NCBI GenBank assembly: GCA_903959905.1
Contig: CAJBYO010000090.1
Span: 124,001-188,000, forward strand
DNA from: an uncultured Bacteroidales bacterium
GTDB lineage: Bacteria > Bacteroidota > Bacteroidia > Bacteroidales > FEN-979
Length of the DNA stretch: 64,000 bases
Direction: 5' to 3'
Shown here: positions 9,376 through 17,709 of the stretch, one piece after another
Position numbering within the stretch: the stretch's first letter is position 1
How the letters are laid out: every line of letters begins with the position of its first letter
The notes under the pieces: generated by a model
What the model was told of the DNA's origin: nothing
What the model saw: only the letters and a program-made list of their open reading frames with translations
Database searches by the model: none
Position numbers and translations under genes: made by a program

Positions 9376-10584
9376 ATGGGACTAGCATCAGACATGAAGA
9401 ACTTAACAGCGGAGTTACTTGCTTCTTTCAAACAACGGATCAAGGATAATGAGGCACTTGTCAACGACGTTCAGATTACCCTCGACGGTTTCCGTAAGGA
9501 CCACCAGGAGATGGCAGACGTATTAAACGCAAATGCCGCAAGATTGCGCAAAGGCCTCGCCCGGGGTGAAAAGGAGCGTTTACAGACCTATTCAGGGCTG
9601 ATGACCGGTATTCATGATACCATTGACTCCATCCAGAAGGAGGTTCTGGCAATTCAGTCGTCAACGGTTGCCATGATCGGCAAATTCACAGACGAAAGAT
9701 CGGAGATGGCCGTCGAACTTGACAAGTTCTTTGCCGGTGGCAGGGCCGACCGGATGAAAGACGAAAAAAACAGGATGGCCGATTTTGATGCCCTCATGAA
9801 CCGCATCAACAACGACATTAAAAGCATCAATAAAGAGGTGCAGACTATTTTCAGCAATACGAACAGCATGCTTGACCGTTTTGAAAAAGAACATCAGGAT
9901 ATGGCTGCAGAACTGAAGGCAGACCTCAGCAAAAACCTCGCCGAACGGGTTGAATATACCAGGTCCCTGCTTCACGGTTTTCAGAAAAGGTTGTCTGACA
10001 TCGGAAAGGAAAACCAGAAGATGGCCCAGAAACTCCGCAAGGACCTTGCAAATGGGGAAGCCGACAGGCTGAACGACTACAACGTCATCATGAAGGGAAT
10101 CCATGTATCAATCAAGGGAATCCAGAAAGAGGTGAAGGCTGTACAGAAATCCACTGCCGGCATGCTCGGAGATCTGCTGCAGAACAGGGTGGAAGCCTCT
10201 GCCGAATGGGACAAGATGCAGGATGCCATGGCACATATCAGGAAAACAGGTGTTCAGCCAACAGCAAAGGCCACACCACGGAAACAGGAAAAAAAGGAAC
10301 CGGCAAAAGTCGCAACGGCACCTGTGGTAAAAGAGGTTCCCGTTGAAATTACCGTCGAGGCCCCTGTGAAGGAAAAAACGGTTGCAGCACCCATTGTAGC
10401 AGAACCGAAAACACTGGATCAGAAAGTTTTAGAATATATCAACAAGCATCCTAAAGGGGTGAAAATATCTGAAATGGAGGAACCGCTGGCAGAAACCAGG
10501 ATGAAACTGGGTTACACTGCAAAAGCGCTCCTGGACCAGGGGAAAATTCAAAAAGTTGACAACATCTACTTCCCGCTTAAATAG
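9376..10584 (+). CDS. GvpC-like repeat protein with C-terminal winged-helix-like domain
   Basis: The ATG at 9376 is chosen because it follows ATAGGAGATAAAAAA, nearly the same leader as gvpA. The protein has 402 residues. Residues of about 30-290 hold imperfect repeats of roughly 65-70 residues built around D/E-R-x-E-M-A-x-E-L, L-A-x-G-x-x-x-R, L-M-x-x-I and IQKEV. A low-complexity Ala/Lys/Pro/Val linker follows (about 295-345). The last 50 residues (LDQKVLEYINKHPKG to VDNIYFPLK) look like a small winged-helix fold. GvpC binds the outside of the vesicle through amphipathic helical repeats; the same role here is inferred. The function of the C-terminal domain is unknown. Confidence 0.8.
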   Translation: MGLASDMKNLTAELLASFKQRIKDNEALVNDVQITLDGFRKDHQEMADVLNANAARLRKGLARGEKERLQTYSGLMTGIHDTIDSIQKEVLAIQSSTVAMIGKFTDERSEMAVELDKFFAGGRADRMKDEKNRMADFDALMNRINNDIKSINKEVQTIFSNTNSMLDRFEKEHQDMAAELKADLSKNLAERVEYTRSLLHGFQKRLSDIGKENQKMAQKLRKDLANGEADRLNDYNVIMKGIHVSIKGIQKEVKAVQKSTAGMLGDLLQNRVEASAEWDKMQDAMAHIRKTGVQPTAKATPRKQEKKEPAKVATAPVVKEVPVEITVEAPVKEKTVAAPIVAEPKTLDQKVLEYINKHPKGVKISEMEEPLAETRMKLGYTAKALLDQGKIQKVDNIYFPLK

Positions 10585-10596
10585 TGCATGCGAATG

Positions 10597-10647
10597 AGCG
10601 GAACCGGGGCGATTGTTTCATACTGAACATATCCATCCGGTTCCGCT
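10597..10647 (+). promoter_or_regulatory. Stem-loop after the GvpC-like gene
   Basis: AGCGGAACCGG (10597-10607) and CCGGTTCCGCT (10637-10647) form a perfect 11-bp stem with a 29-nt loop. No U-tract follows. It separates abundant structural genes from assembly genes and may protect the upstream mRNA or attenuate read-through. Confidence 0.5.
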
Positions 10648-10673
10648 TCTAATACTTTAACCTGACAAGGATC

Positions 10674-10988
10674 ATGATACATCGAATCATGTGTGCGTTT
10701 TGCAAAGGAACCGGGAAAGACCCCTTCGACCTTCTTTCACCGATATCACATTGCCTGGTATGTACCGGCACCGGGATGGTACAGGTTGAAGACCCGGTGA
10801 TTATCTGTGTTTATTGTACTGGCACAGGCAAGAACCCGCTTGGATCAAGAGTTCCCTGCATCGTTTGCGGAGGGAAAGGCAGAAATCACAGGGAAGGCGA
10901 TAAAAAATGCAGCCAATGCAAAGGTACCGGAAAGTCGGGCGATTCACTGCCCTGCACCGGGTGCAAAGGAACAGGCAAAACCAAATAA
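10674..10988 (+). CDS. DnaJ-type zinc-finger-only protein
   Basis: The 104-residue protein is almost wholly made of six CxxCxGxG-like motifs: CAFCKGTG, CLVCTGTG, CVYCTGTG, CIVCGGKG, CSQCKGTG and CTGCKGTG. These form the cysteine-rich zinc domain of DnaJ, which has four such motifs and binds unfolded substrate. There is no J domain or C-terminal substrate domain. A J domain occurs on the GvpF/L protein at 16668, so the two may supply separate parts of a co-chaperone. This is inferred from the neighbourhood. The gene lies within the gas vesicle operon on the same strand. Confidence 0.88.
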   Translation: MIHRIMCAFCKGTGKDPFDLLSPISHCLVCTGTGMVQVEDPVIICVYCTGTGKNPLGSRVPCIVCGGKGRNHREGDKKCSQCKGTGKSGDSLPCTGCKGTGKTK

Positions 10989-11019
10989 TCTGAATATCCT
11001 AAAATCAGGAGATTTGAAA

Positions 11020-11205
11020 ATGAAGAACGTAGGCGAACTGGTAAGGACCAGCATGCAGAAGAGGAACCTTGCAATAGAACGGTTCCGATTAAAACAAACG
11101 GAATTCATGGAAGCTAAAAAACAAATCACCCGCGAAATTGAAGAAGCACGTGCCCTCTGGGCATCAACACTGAAACAGATTCCGGAACAGCCCTTTAAAT
11201 ATTAA
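11020..11205 (+). CDS. Small conserved-looking gas vesicle cluster protein, unknown function
   Basis: The ATG at 11020 follows an AGGAGAT site at 11007-11013. The product has 61 residues and is mostly one charged helix (RFRLKQTEFMEAKKQITREI). No signal peptide or membrane segment is present. I do not recognise a family. It sits 31 bp after the zinc-finger gene and 56 bp before gvpN on the same strand, so co-transcription is likely and a part in assembly plausible. Confidence 0.65.
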   Translation: MKNVGELVRTSMQKRNLAIERFRLKQTEFMEAKKQITREIEEARALWASTLKQIPEQPFKY

Positions 11206-11261
11206 CATGTTACACCACGTCCCCCAGATCATCAAATCTCCGGACAACAAAACAAATCACC

Positions 11262-12197
11262 ATGAGCGACAACAATGAAATGAACACTGTGCTTGAGTTA
11301 AAGCCGATGTCAAATTTCGTAGAGACTGACTATATTAAAGACATCACCAACCGTGGCCTTACCTACATCAAAGCAGGTTTCCCCGTGCATTTCAGAGGTC
11401 CTTCAGGAACAGGTAAAACAACAGTTGCGATGCACCTGGCCAGCAAAATCGGCAGGCCGGTGGTGATTATCCATGGTGATGCCGAATATAAGACATCCGA
11501 CCTGATCGGGAGTGAACAGGGTTACAAGTATAAAAAGCTTGATGACAAATTCATACATTCGGTCCATAAATATGAAGAGGACATGACCAAGCAATGGGTG
11601 AACAACCGGCTTACGATTGCGGTAAAAAACGGCTTTACCCTGATTTACGATGAATTTACCCGGTCGCGCCCGGAAGCAAACAACATCCTCCTGCCCATCC
11701 TGCAGGAACGGATGCTCAGCACATCTGCTGCCAAAGAGGAGGATTATTACATGAAGGTTCATCCTGAATTCAGGGCCATCTTCACTTCAAACCCGGAAGA
11801 ATACGCCGGAGTAAACCGCACGCAGGACGCCCTCCGTGACCGCATGGTGACGATGGACCTGGATCATTTTGATTATGATACGGAACTGCAGATCACCAGG
11901 GCAAAATCAAAACTTTCTCTGCAGGATACAGAGATAATCGTCAAGATAGTCAGGGGCCTCCGGGAATCAGGGAAAACCGAATTTGACCCCACCATCCGCG
12001 GATCCATCATGATAGCAAAAACACTGGCAACACTGAAAACCACACCGGCAAAATCCAAGGATATGTTCAGGAAGATCTGCCAGGATATCCTTACTTCGGA
12101 AACAAGCCGGATCGGGTCGAAAACAAACCAGGAGAAGGTAAAGCTCATCGTGAACGACCTTATTGACCAATACTCAGGGCACCAGGCTGCCAGGTAG
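11262..12197 (+). CDS. gvpN: Gas vesicle AAA+ ATPase GvpN
   Basis: A 311-residue MoxR-type AAA+ protein. It has Walker A GPSGTGKTT (about residues 45-53), Walker B TLIYDEFTRS and sensor I FTSNPEEYAG, with arginine-finger candidates in QDALRDRM. The motif order and length fit GvpN, an ATPase required for full vesicle growth that probably acts on assembly intermediates. The ATG at 11262 is the only suitable start. The gene lies in the middle of the gvp operon and precedes a small helical gene and gvpJ. Confidence 0.95.
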   Translation: MSDNNEMNTVLELKPMSNFVETDYIKDITNRGLTYIKAGFPVHFRGPSGTGKTTVAMHLASKIGRPVVIIHGDAEYKTSDLIGSEQGYKYKKLDDKFIHSVHKYEEDMTKQWVNNRLTIAVKNGFTLIYDEFTRSRPEANNILLPILQERMLSTSAAKEEDYYMKVHPEFRAIFTSNPEEYAGVNRTQDALRDRMVTMDLDHFDYDTELQITRAKSKLSLQDTEIIVKIVRGLRESGKTEFDPTIRGSIMIAKTLATLKTTPAKSKDMFRKICQDILTSETSRIGSKTNQEKVKLIVNDLIDQYSGHQAAR

Positions 12198-12222
12198 TTA
12201 TTCACACTTAAAATACGACGTT

Positions 12223-12537
12223 ATGCCAATTTCAAGCGGAATCAAAGGACTTCAAAGCATCAAAAGCATGCAGAGTGTCGTTAAATCCGGAATTCCCAAT
12301 AAGGAAGATTCAGATTTCATTAAATTATATATGTTGGAAAAGGAGCGGACCAGGCTGAAGAGTGAAGAAATCAGGATGATGCAACGTCTTGAAATCATCC
12401 AGGGCAGGCTGAAGGAAATTCAGACATACTATGATGAAAAAGCGACCGAAATGCATCTTCCGGCGCCCTCCGAAAAACCGGGAAAGTCAAAGAAAGATGA
12501 CAAAAAAGCATGGAAAACAATGTCAATAGATTACTAA
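12223..12537 (+). CDS. Helical gas vesicle cluster protein, unknown function
   Basis: From the ATG at 12223 the protein has 104 residues. A TTG at 12163 would extend it but overlaps gvpN by 35 bp. The centre is a coiled coil (LYMLEKERTRLKSEE, LEIIQGRLKEIQ) and the C-terminus is Lys/Ser/Pro-rich. No catalytic motif, membrane segment or signal peptide is visible. I do not recognise the family. It lies 25 bp after gvpN and 13 bp before gvpJ, so it is almost certainly co-transcribed. Confidence 0.7.
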   Translation: MPISSGIKGLQSIKSMQSVVKSGIPNKEDSDFIKLYMLEKERTRLKSEEIRMMQRLEIIQGRLKEIQTYYDEKATEMHLPAPSEKPGKSKKDDKKAWKTMSIDY

Positions 12538-12550
12538 CAACCAACCAATT

Positions 12551-12850
12551 ATGTCACAGCCCACCCATTCCATTCAAGCGACCGGCCTAGCAGATATTCT
12601 TGAGAGAGTCCTTGATAAAGGGATCGTTATTGCAGGAGACATTAAAATACAGATTGCCGACATTGACCTGCTTACCATTAAAATCAGGCTTTTGGTGGCT
12701 TCAGTTGACAAAGCCATGGAAATGGGCATCAACTGGTGGCAGGAAGACACTTACCTTTCCACAAAAGCAAGGGAAAAGGAGCTGATGCAACAGCAGGAAA
12801 CACTGGAAGCGCGCCTGGAGAAACTGGAAGCAATGAACAAAGCCGAATAA
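12551..12850 (+). CDS. gvpJ: Gas vesicle protein GvpJ
   Basis: A 99-residue GvpA-family protein. The core LADILERVLDKGIVIAGD is followed by DKAMEMGINWWQED, which is typical of GvpJ rather than GvpA. A C-terminal coiled coil (about 75-97) follows. GvpJ is a minor vesicle protein, thought to act in nucleation or at the conical tips. The ATG at 12551 starts 13 bp after the preceding helical gene. Confidence 0.93.
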   Translation: MSQPTHSIQATGLADILERVLDKGIVIAGDIKIQIADIDLLTIKIRLLVASVDKAMEMGINWWQEDTYLSTKAREKELMQQQETLEARLEKLEAMNKAE

Positions 12851-12907
12851 ACGGCATGCAACTTCACGCAGGAACTGTCGTTTATACTGCATGACTCTGA
12901 CTGCCAT

Positions 12908-12929
12908 AAAAGTGCTTTGGAACACTTTT
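12908..12929 (+). terminator. Weak terminator-like hairpin after gvpJ
   Basis: AAAAGTG and CACTTTT form a 7-bp stem with an 8-nt loop, ending in TTTT. It is AT-rich and short and lies between gvpJ and the Hsp20 gene. It could lower read-through rather than end transcription. Confidence 0.3.
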
Positions 12930-12976
12930 CAGATGATGATTTAAGTATAAATATTCACCTGGTAAACCCTAAAACC

Positions 12977-13492
12977 ATGGATCAGGATAAAAACAAAGAA
13001 AAGAAAGAGTCCGATTTTGACCTTTTCGGATTAGGCGGCCTGTTCAAAGGCATTGAAAAACTGGTTGACCTTGCCGGTAAGCTGGATGAAAAAGGTGGCG
13101 TTCACAAAGAGGGCGAAATTAATTTCGACCACATTAAAAAAGGGATGAAAGGGGTCTACGGATTCACCATCAATACCGCCGGCGGGGGTTCTCCGAAAGT
13201 TGAAACATTCGGGAATATCAAAAAAACCCCCGAAGGGCCAAAAGTTGATGAGGAACGGGAACCGATTACCGACCTTTTTAATGAGACTACAGAACTGGTC
13301 ATCATCGCTGAAATGCCCGGAATAGGCGAGGATGACATTAAAATTGACCTGAAGGACGACATCCTTGAAATTTCGGCCGTGAGTAAAAACCGGTCTTACC
13401 GCAAAGAACTGTTACTTCCGGTAAACGTGAAGAAAGCAAACCTGAGGCACAAGTACACGAACGGTATTCTTGAAATCAGGATAAAAAAATAA
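12977..13492 (+). CDS. Hsp20/alpha-crystallin protein (GvpH-like)
   Basis: From the ATG at 12977 the protein has 171 residues; an upstream TTG at 12917 lies inside a hairpin and is not preferred. The N-terminal half is charged with a Gly-rich part (FGLGGLFKGIEKLVDLAG). The C-terminal 90 residues form an alpha-crystallin domain with VIIAEMPGIGEDDIKIDL and the end pattern NGILEIRI. Small heat-shock proteins hold aggregation-prone clients; in haloarchaea GvpH plays this part for vesicle proteins. The stop is 5 bp before the next start, so it is coupled to the ArsA/Get3-like ATPase gene. Confidence 0.88.
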   Translation: MDQDKNKEKKESDFDLFGLGGLFKGIEKLVDLAGKLDEKGGVHKEGEINFDHIKKGMKGVYGFTINTAGGGSPKVETFGNIKKTPEGPKVDEEREPITDLFNETTELVIIAEMPGIGEDDIKIDLKDDILEISAVSKNRSYRKELLLPVNVKKANLRHKYTNGILEIRIKK

Positions 13493-13497
13493 ATGTT

Positions 13498-14445
13498 ATG
13501 TCACTTGCCGGCCTGGGAAACAACGACCTGAGACTCATCATTTTCGGAGGAAAGGGTGGTGTCGGGAAAACCAGTTGTGCCATTGCCGCTGCACTGGCTC
13601 TATCCGAAAAACATAAAACACTGCTTATCTCGACCGACCCTGCCCATTCCGTGTCGGATGGACTTGAACAGGAGATCGGGTATAAGGTTGTTCCAGTTCA
13701 AGGCGCCCCCAACCTGTCGGCAATTGAAGTGTACGCTGACGAAGCTCTTTCACGTTTCATCAAAGACCATCAGCAGGAACTGAGAAAACTGCTTGACACC
13801 TCAACAAACCTTGACAACCAGGATATTGAAGAGATGCTTTCGCTCTCCATCCCGGGCATTGACGAGGTGATGAGTTTCAAAACCATTATTGATTTCATGG
13901 AAGAGGGTGCCTATGAAAAATATGTTGTGGATACAGCACCTACCGGGCATGCGCTGCGGCTAATCTCCTCCCCCAAACTATTAGATGAATGGATAAAAGT
14001 GGCCGCCCGGATGAGATGGAAATACCGTTACATGATCACCAGCTTTTCAGGATCTTATCAGCAGGATGAGGTGGATGCTTTTCTTCTGAGCCTGAAAAAA
14101 ACCGTGAAGAGAATTGAAAACACGCTGCGCGATCCTGCGAAATGTGAATTTATCCCGGTGTGCATCCCGGAAGCGATGGCCATTGCTGAAACAACCCGGT
14201 TGATTGAAATACTGGGCAAGTCGGATATTGTGGCCAGGCATATGGTTGTCAACAATGTGATGACTTCGGATGGGTGCGATTTCTGCAAACAGAGAAAAGC
14301 CGGACAATTGCCTTACCTGGAGGAGATCAGGGATACGTTCAGCGCCCTGAACAGGGTTGAGATCCCTTTATTTCCCTGCGAAATCAGGGGACTGGAGTCG
14401 TTGAAAAAACTGAAGAAATTTCTTTTTGAAGAGCAGCCGTTTTAA
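13498..14445 (+). CDS. ArsA/Get3-type ATPase
   Basis: A 315-residue ATPase of the SIMIBI class. It has the deviant Walker A GGKGGVGKTSCA (about residues 17-28), switch I STDPAHSVSDG and switch II DTAPTGHALR. A CDFC pair near residue 260 recalls the CxxC that holds the Get3 dimer. Arsenic resistance genes are absent, and its place in the gvp operon suggests delivery or protection of hydrophobic proteins such as GvpA. Get3 family members handle membrane-protein hydrophobic segments in eukaryotes. The start lies 5 bp after the Hsp20 stop. Confidence 0.9.
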   Translation: MSLAGLGNNDLRLIIFGGKGGVGKTSCAIAAALALSEKHKTLLISTDPAHSVSDGLEQEIGYKVVPVQGAPNLSAIEVYADEALSRFIKDHQQELRKLLDTSTNLDNQDIEEMLSLSIPGIDEVMSFKTIIDFMEEGAYEKYVVDTAPTGHALRLISSPKLLDEWIKVAARMRWKYRYMITSFSGSYQQDEVDAFLLSLKKTVKRIENTLRDPAKCEFIPVCIPEAMAIAETTRLIEILGKSDIVARHMVVNNVMTSDGCDFCKQRKAGQLPYLEEIRDTFSALNRVEIPLFPCEIRGLESLKKLKKFLFEEQPF

Positions 14446-14455
14446 AACAAATGTG

Positions 14456-16618
14456 ATGTCCAAAAGCAAAGACGAAGTTAGTTTACGTGTGAAAGAGGCA
14501 CTGGTTAAAGATGTCGGCAGAGCGATTGCCCGGATTGACCCCAGGGACATGGTGCTGTTCGGCCTTGAAAGCGGCGAGGTGGTGGTAATTGAAGGAAAGC
14601 GGGCCACCCCCGTTAAAATCATGCCATGCTATCCCGAGGACCGGGACAAGCGGATCATCCAGGTTGACGGCATCACCCGTGAAAATGCCCAGGCAGGAAT
14701 TGATGAAAAGGTCAGGATTGTTAAAACCCAGTGCCGGCAGGCGACAAAAATCAAACTCAAACCCGACACAAAATCAGGTTCCCTGTTCAAGGCCGACGAC
14801 GCCCGGTATATCGGATCGCTGATCAACGGCCTCCCGGTGTCAAAAGGCGACCAGGTTAAAGCTACATTATTCGGGTCGCGTGCAGTGAACTATACAGTAA
14901 CCGGCACAAGCCCCGACGGTGTGGTGCTGATCCATCCCGATACCACCTTTCAGCTTGAGCTGGCAAAACAGGACGGCGAGCGGAAATCAAAGGTTTCCTA
15001 CGAGGATATTGGCGGACTGGGCAACCAGGTTCAACGTATCAGGGAAATGATCGAACTTCCGCTGAAATACCCTGAAATTTTTGAACGCCTTGGTGTCCAG
15101 CCTCCGAAAGGTGTATTTCTGTATGGCCCCCCGGGGACTGGCAAAACCCTTATCGTCAGGGCTGTAGCACATGAAACGGATGCTTATTTCATCAACATCT
15201 CCGGCCCTGAGATCATGGGCAAGTTTTACGGTGAAAGCGAAGGCCGCATCCGCAAACTTTTTGAAGAAGCCCAGTCGCACGCACCTTCCATCATTTTTAT
15301 TGATGAAATCGATGCTATCGCACCCAAGCGCGAAGACATGGGCGGCGAAAAACAGGTTGAAAAACGTGTTGTAGCACAACTGCTGTCGCTGATGGACGGG
15401 CTGGAATCGAGGGGCAAAGTCATCGTGATCGGCGCCACCAACATCCCCAACTCCATTGACCCGGCGCTTAGAAGGCCAGGAAGGTTTGACCGTGAAATTT
15501 CAATTTCCATCCCGGATAAAAAAGGACGGCTTGAAATCCTCCACATCCATACCAGGGGTATCCCCTTGTCGATGGATGTTGACATGGAGAAACTGGCAGA
15601 GATCACCCACGGGTTTGTGGGAGCCGACCTGGAGGCACTTGCCAGGGAAGCAGCAATGACGGCCTTAAGAAAAATACTGCCACAAATTGATTTCAGTGTT
15701 TCAGAAATTCCTTATGAACTTCTGATGTCGCTTGAGGTGACCATGGATAATTTCACAGATGCCATGAAAGAAGTTGAGCCATCGGCCATCAGGGAGGTGT
15801 TTGTGGAGGTACCCGATGTGAAATGGGCTGATGTTGGCGGACTTGAAGAGATCAAAGATGCACTGAAAGAAACGGTTGAATGGCCGCTGAAATATGCCGA
15901 CCTTTTCAAAAAAGCCGATACCAAGCCCCCCAAAGGCATCATCCTGCACGGCAAACCGGGAACAGGTAAAACCTACCTTGCCAAAGCACTGGCGAGCGAA
16001 AGCGGGGTTAATTTCATCTCTGTCAAGGGGCCCCAGATCCTCAGCAGGTATATCGGAGAATCGGAAAAAGGAGTACGGGAACTTTTCAGGATGGCCAGGC
16101 AGGCATCACCTTGCATCCTGTTCCTTGATGAAATCGACAGCCTCGTTCCCCGCAGAAGCAGCGACGGCTCGGGCTCGGGGGTCATTGAACGGGTTATAGG
16201 GCAGTTCCTGACTGAAATGGACGGGATTGAAGACCTGAAAGGCGTGATTGTTCTCGCGGCAACAAACCGCATCGACTTAATTGACCCGGCCCTGCTGAGA
16301 AGTGGCAGGTTTGACCTGATCTTTGAACTGCCACTGCCTGATGCAGATACAAGGGAGAAAATATTCAGGATCCACACACGCAACAAGCCGCTGGATAAAA
16401 AAGTAAAACCTGGCAAACTGGCACTCATGACAGATACATTAACGGGTTCCGATATTGAATTCATTTGCCGGAAAGCCGCCATGCTGGCCATACGCAGCCT
16501 CATAGAGAAGAACAGACAAGAGGAGGAAATAACCGGGGCAGTCTCCATTCTCGAAAGTCATTTTGACGAGGCGATCCAACTGGTACTGAAGCAAAACGGA
16601 GAGAAAAAAACGAGTTAA
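14456..16618 (+). CDS. CDC48/p97-like AAA+ ATPase with two ATPase domains
   Basis: From the ATG at 14456 the protein has 720 residues; the TTG at 14426 overlaps the preceding gene. Residues 1-185 resemble the CDC48 N domain (EALVKDVGRAIARID, QVDGITRENA). The first AAA domain has GPPGTGKT and FIDEIDAIAPKR; the second has GKPGTGKT and FLDEIDSLVPRR. Both keep arginine-finger segments (RRPGRFDR, LRSGRFDL). CDC48 proteins unfold or extract proteins. Archaeal-type copies are uncommon in Bacteroidota core genomes, so it probably travels with the gas vesicle genes and remodels Gvp complexes. This role is inferred. Confidence 0.92.
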   Translation: MSKSKDEVSLRVKEALVKDVGRAIARIDPRDMVLFGLESGEVVVIEGKRATPVKIMPCYPEDRDKRIIQVDGITRENAQAGIDEKVRIVKTQCRQATKIKLKPDTKSGSLFKADDARYIGSLINGLPVSKGDQVKATLFGSRAVNYTVTGTSPDGVVLIHPDTTFQLELAKQDGERKSKVSYEDIGGLGNQVQRIREMIELPLKYPEIFERLGVQPPKGVFLYGPPGTGKTLIVRAVAHETDAYFINISGPEIMGKFYGESEGRIRKLFEEAQSHAPSIIFIDEIDAIAPKREDMGGEKQVEKRVVAQLLSLMDGLESRGKVIVIGATNIPNSIDPALRRPGRFDREISISIPDKKGRLEILHIHTRGIPLSMDVDMEKLAEITHGFVGADLEALAREAAMTALRKILPQIDFSVSEIPYELLMSLEVTMDNFTDAMKEVEPSAIREVFVEVPDVKWADVGGLEEIKDALKETVEWPLKYADLFKKADTKPPKGIILHGKPGTGKTYLAKALASESGVNFISVKGPQILSRYIGESEKGVRELFRMARQASPCILFLDEIDSLVPRRSSDGSGSGVIERVIGQFLTEMDGIEDLKGVIVLAATNRIDLIDPALLRSGRFDLIFELPLPDADTREKIFRIHTRNKPLDKKVKPGKLALMTDTLTGSDIEFICRKAAMLAIRSLIEKNRQEEEITGAVSILESHFDEAIQLVLKQNGEKKTS

Positions 16619-16667
16619 CGGTTAAAAGGTAACCGGCAACAAACTAACTGAAGATAAATCAACCATT

Positions 16668-17708
16668 ATGTCAGCAACGGGAATCTACATTTACGGAATA
16701 GTACCTAACTTTTATGGCACCACCCACTTTCAGTCACTTGAAAATTCGGGCGTATATGCCATTACCTATCAAAACATCTCCGCGATCGTTGCCGACCGGG
16801 ATGGTACTGTTTTAAATTACAACGACAGGGAATCGCTCGGATACCTGCTTGTGAACCACCAGGAGACGATTGAAGAACTCCAGAAGAAGGGGTTCACTAT
16901 GATCATTCCCATGCGACTGGGAACAATTGCCGGTTCTGTTGATGAAGTACTGAACATCCTGACGTGCGGCCATAACCTGATCATCAACACCCTCAAGGAA
17001 ATTGAATACCTCACAGAAATTGACCTGGTGGCGACCTGGGCAGATTTCCCGTCAGTCCTGACAGGGATATCGACCCACCCCGACATCATTGCCCTGAAGG
17101 AGGAAATTCAAAGCCATGACGGGCAGATCTCCATGGTGGAACAGGTTAAGGCCGGGATGCTGATGAAAGAGATCCTTGACACTAAAAACAAAGATGCAGA
17201 ACTTAAAATCCTGAATGCACTGTCGGCCTTTGGCCTCGACATCAAGATGCATGAGGTGATGAATGACCAGATGATCGTGAATGCCGCATTTCTGATCAAC
17301 CGGGCCAAAACGGATAAATTTCACCATGCTATTGACCAGTTGGATGAATCTTACAAAGACCTGTTGAATTTCAAGCTTGTTGGTCCCCTGCCCTGTTACA
17401 GTTTTTTTACGCTTGAGGTTAAAGAGGTCAATCCTGAACTTGTCGTCAACGCAAGAAAAAGACTGGGCATAAAAGAAAAAACCACTGAATCCGAGATAAA
17501 AAAGGCCTACCTGGAGAAAGCAAAATTGTTCCATCCCGACAATAACCCCAACGACGATGACACAGAGAATTTCAACCTGGTTCTCAAGGACTACCATACC
17601 CTGCTTGACTGTGTAGCAGCAGCCAGGCAAACATCAAAGGAAGAGGTAATCTCTTTATCATCAACGAACATTTCGGAAAACATGATACTGGTAAAAATAA
17701 AAGATTAA
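16668..17708 (+). CDS. GvpL/GvpF family protein fused to a C-terminal J domain
   Basis: A 346-residue protein. Residues 1-255 are a GvpL/GvpF domain with GIYIYGIVP at the N-terminus, IIPMRLGTIAGS, NAAFLINR and the end motif GPLPCYSFF. Residues of about 260-315 are a J domain: ARKRLGIKEKTTESEIKKAY, then KAKLFHPDNNPN with HPD at 289-291. The HPD motif stimulates Hsp70 ATPase. The fusion would bring DnaK to the vesicle assembly site. A short tail follows (about 316-346). The stop is 1 bp before the next gvpF/L gene. Confidence 0.92.
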   Translation: MSATGIYIYGIVPNFYGTTHFQSLENSGVYAITYQNISAIVADRDGTVLNYNDRESLGYLLVNHQETIEELQKKGFTMIIPMRLGTIAGSVDEVLNILTCGHNLIINTLKEIEYLTEIDLVATWADFPSVLTGISTHPDIIALKEEIQSHDGQISMVEQVKAGMLMKEILDTKNKDAELKILNALSAFGLDIKMHEVMNDQMIVNAAFLINRAKTDKFHHAIDQLDESYKDLLNFKLVGPLPCYSFFTLEVKEVNPELVVNARKRLGIKEKTTESEIKKAYLEKAKLFHPDNNPNDDDTENFNLVLKDYHTLLDCVAAARQTSKEEVISLSSTNISENMILVKIKD

Positions 17709-17709
17709 T

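Noticed and set aside
13498-14445. Arsenite-pump ATPase of an arsenic resistance operon
   Set aside because: No arsB, arsR or arsC lies nearby, and the gene is embedded in the gas vesicle operon.
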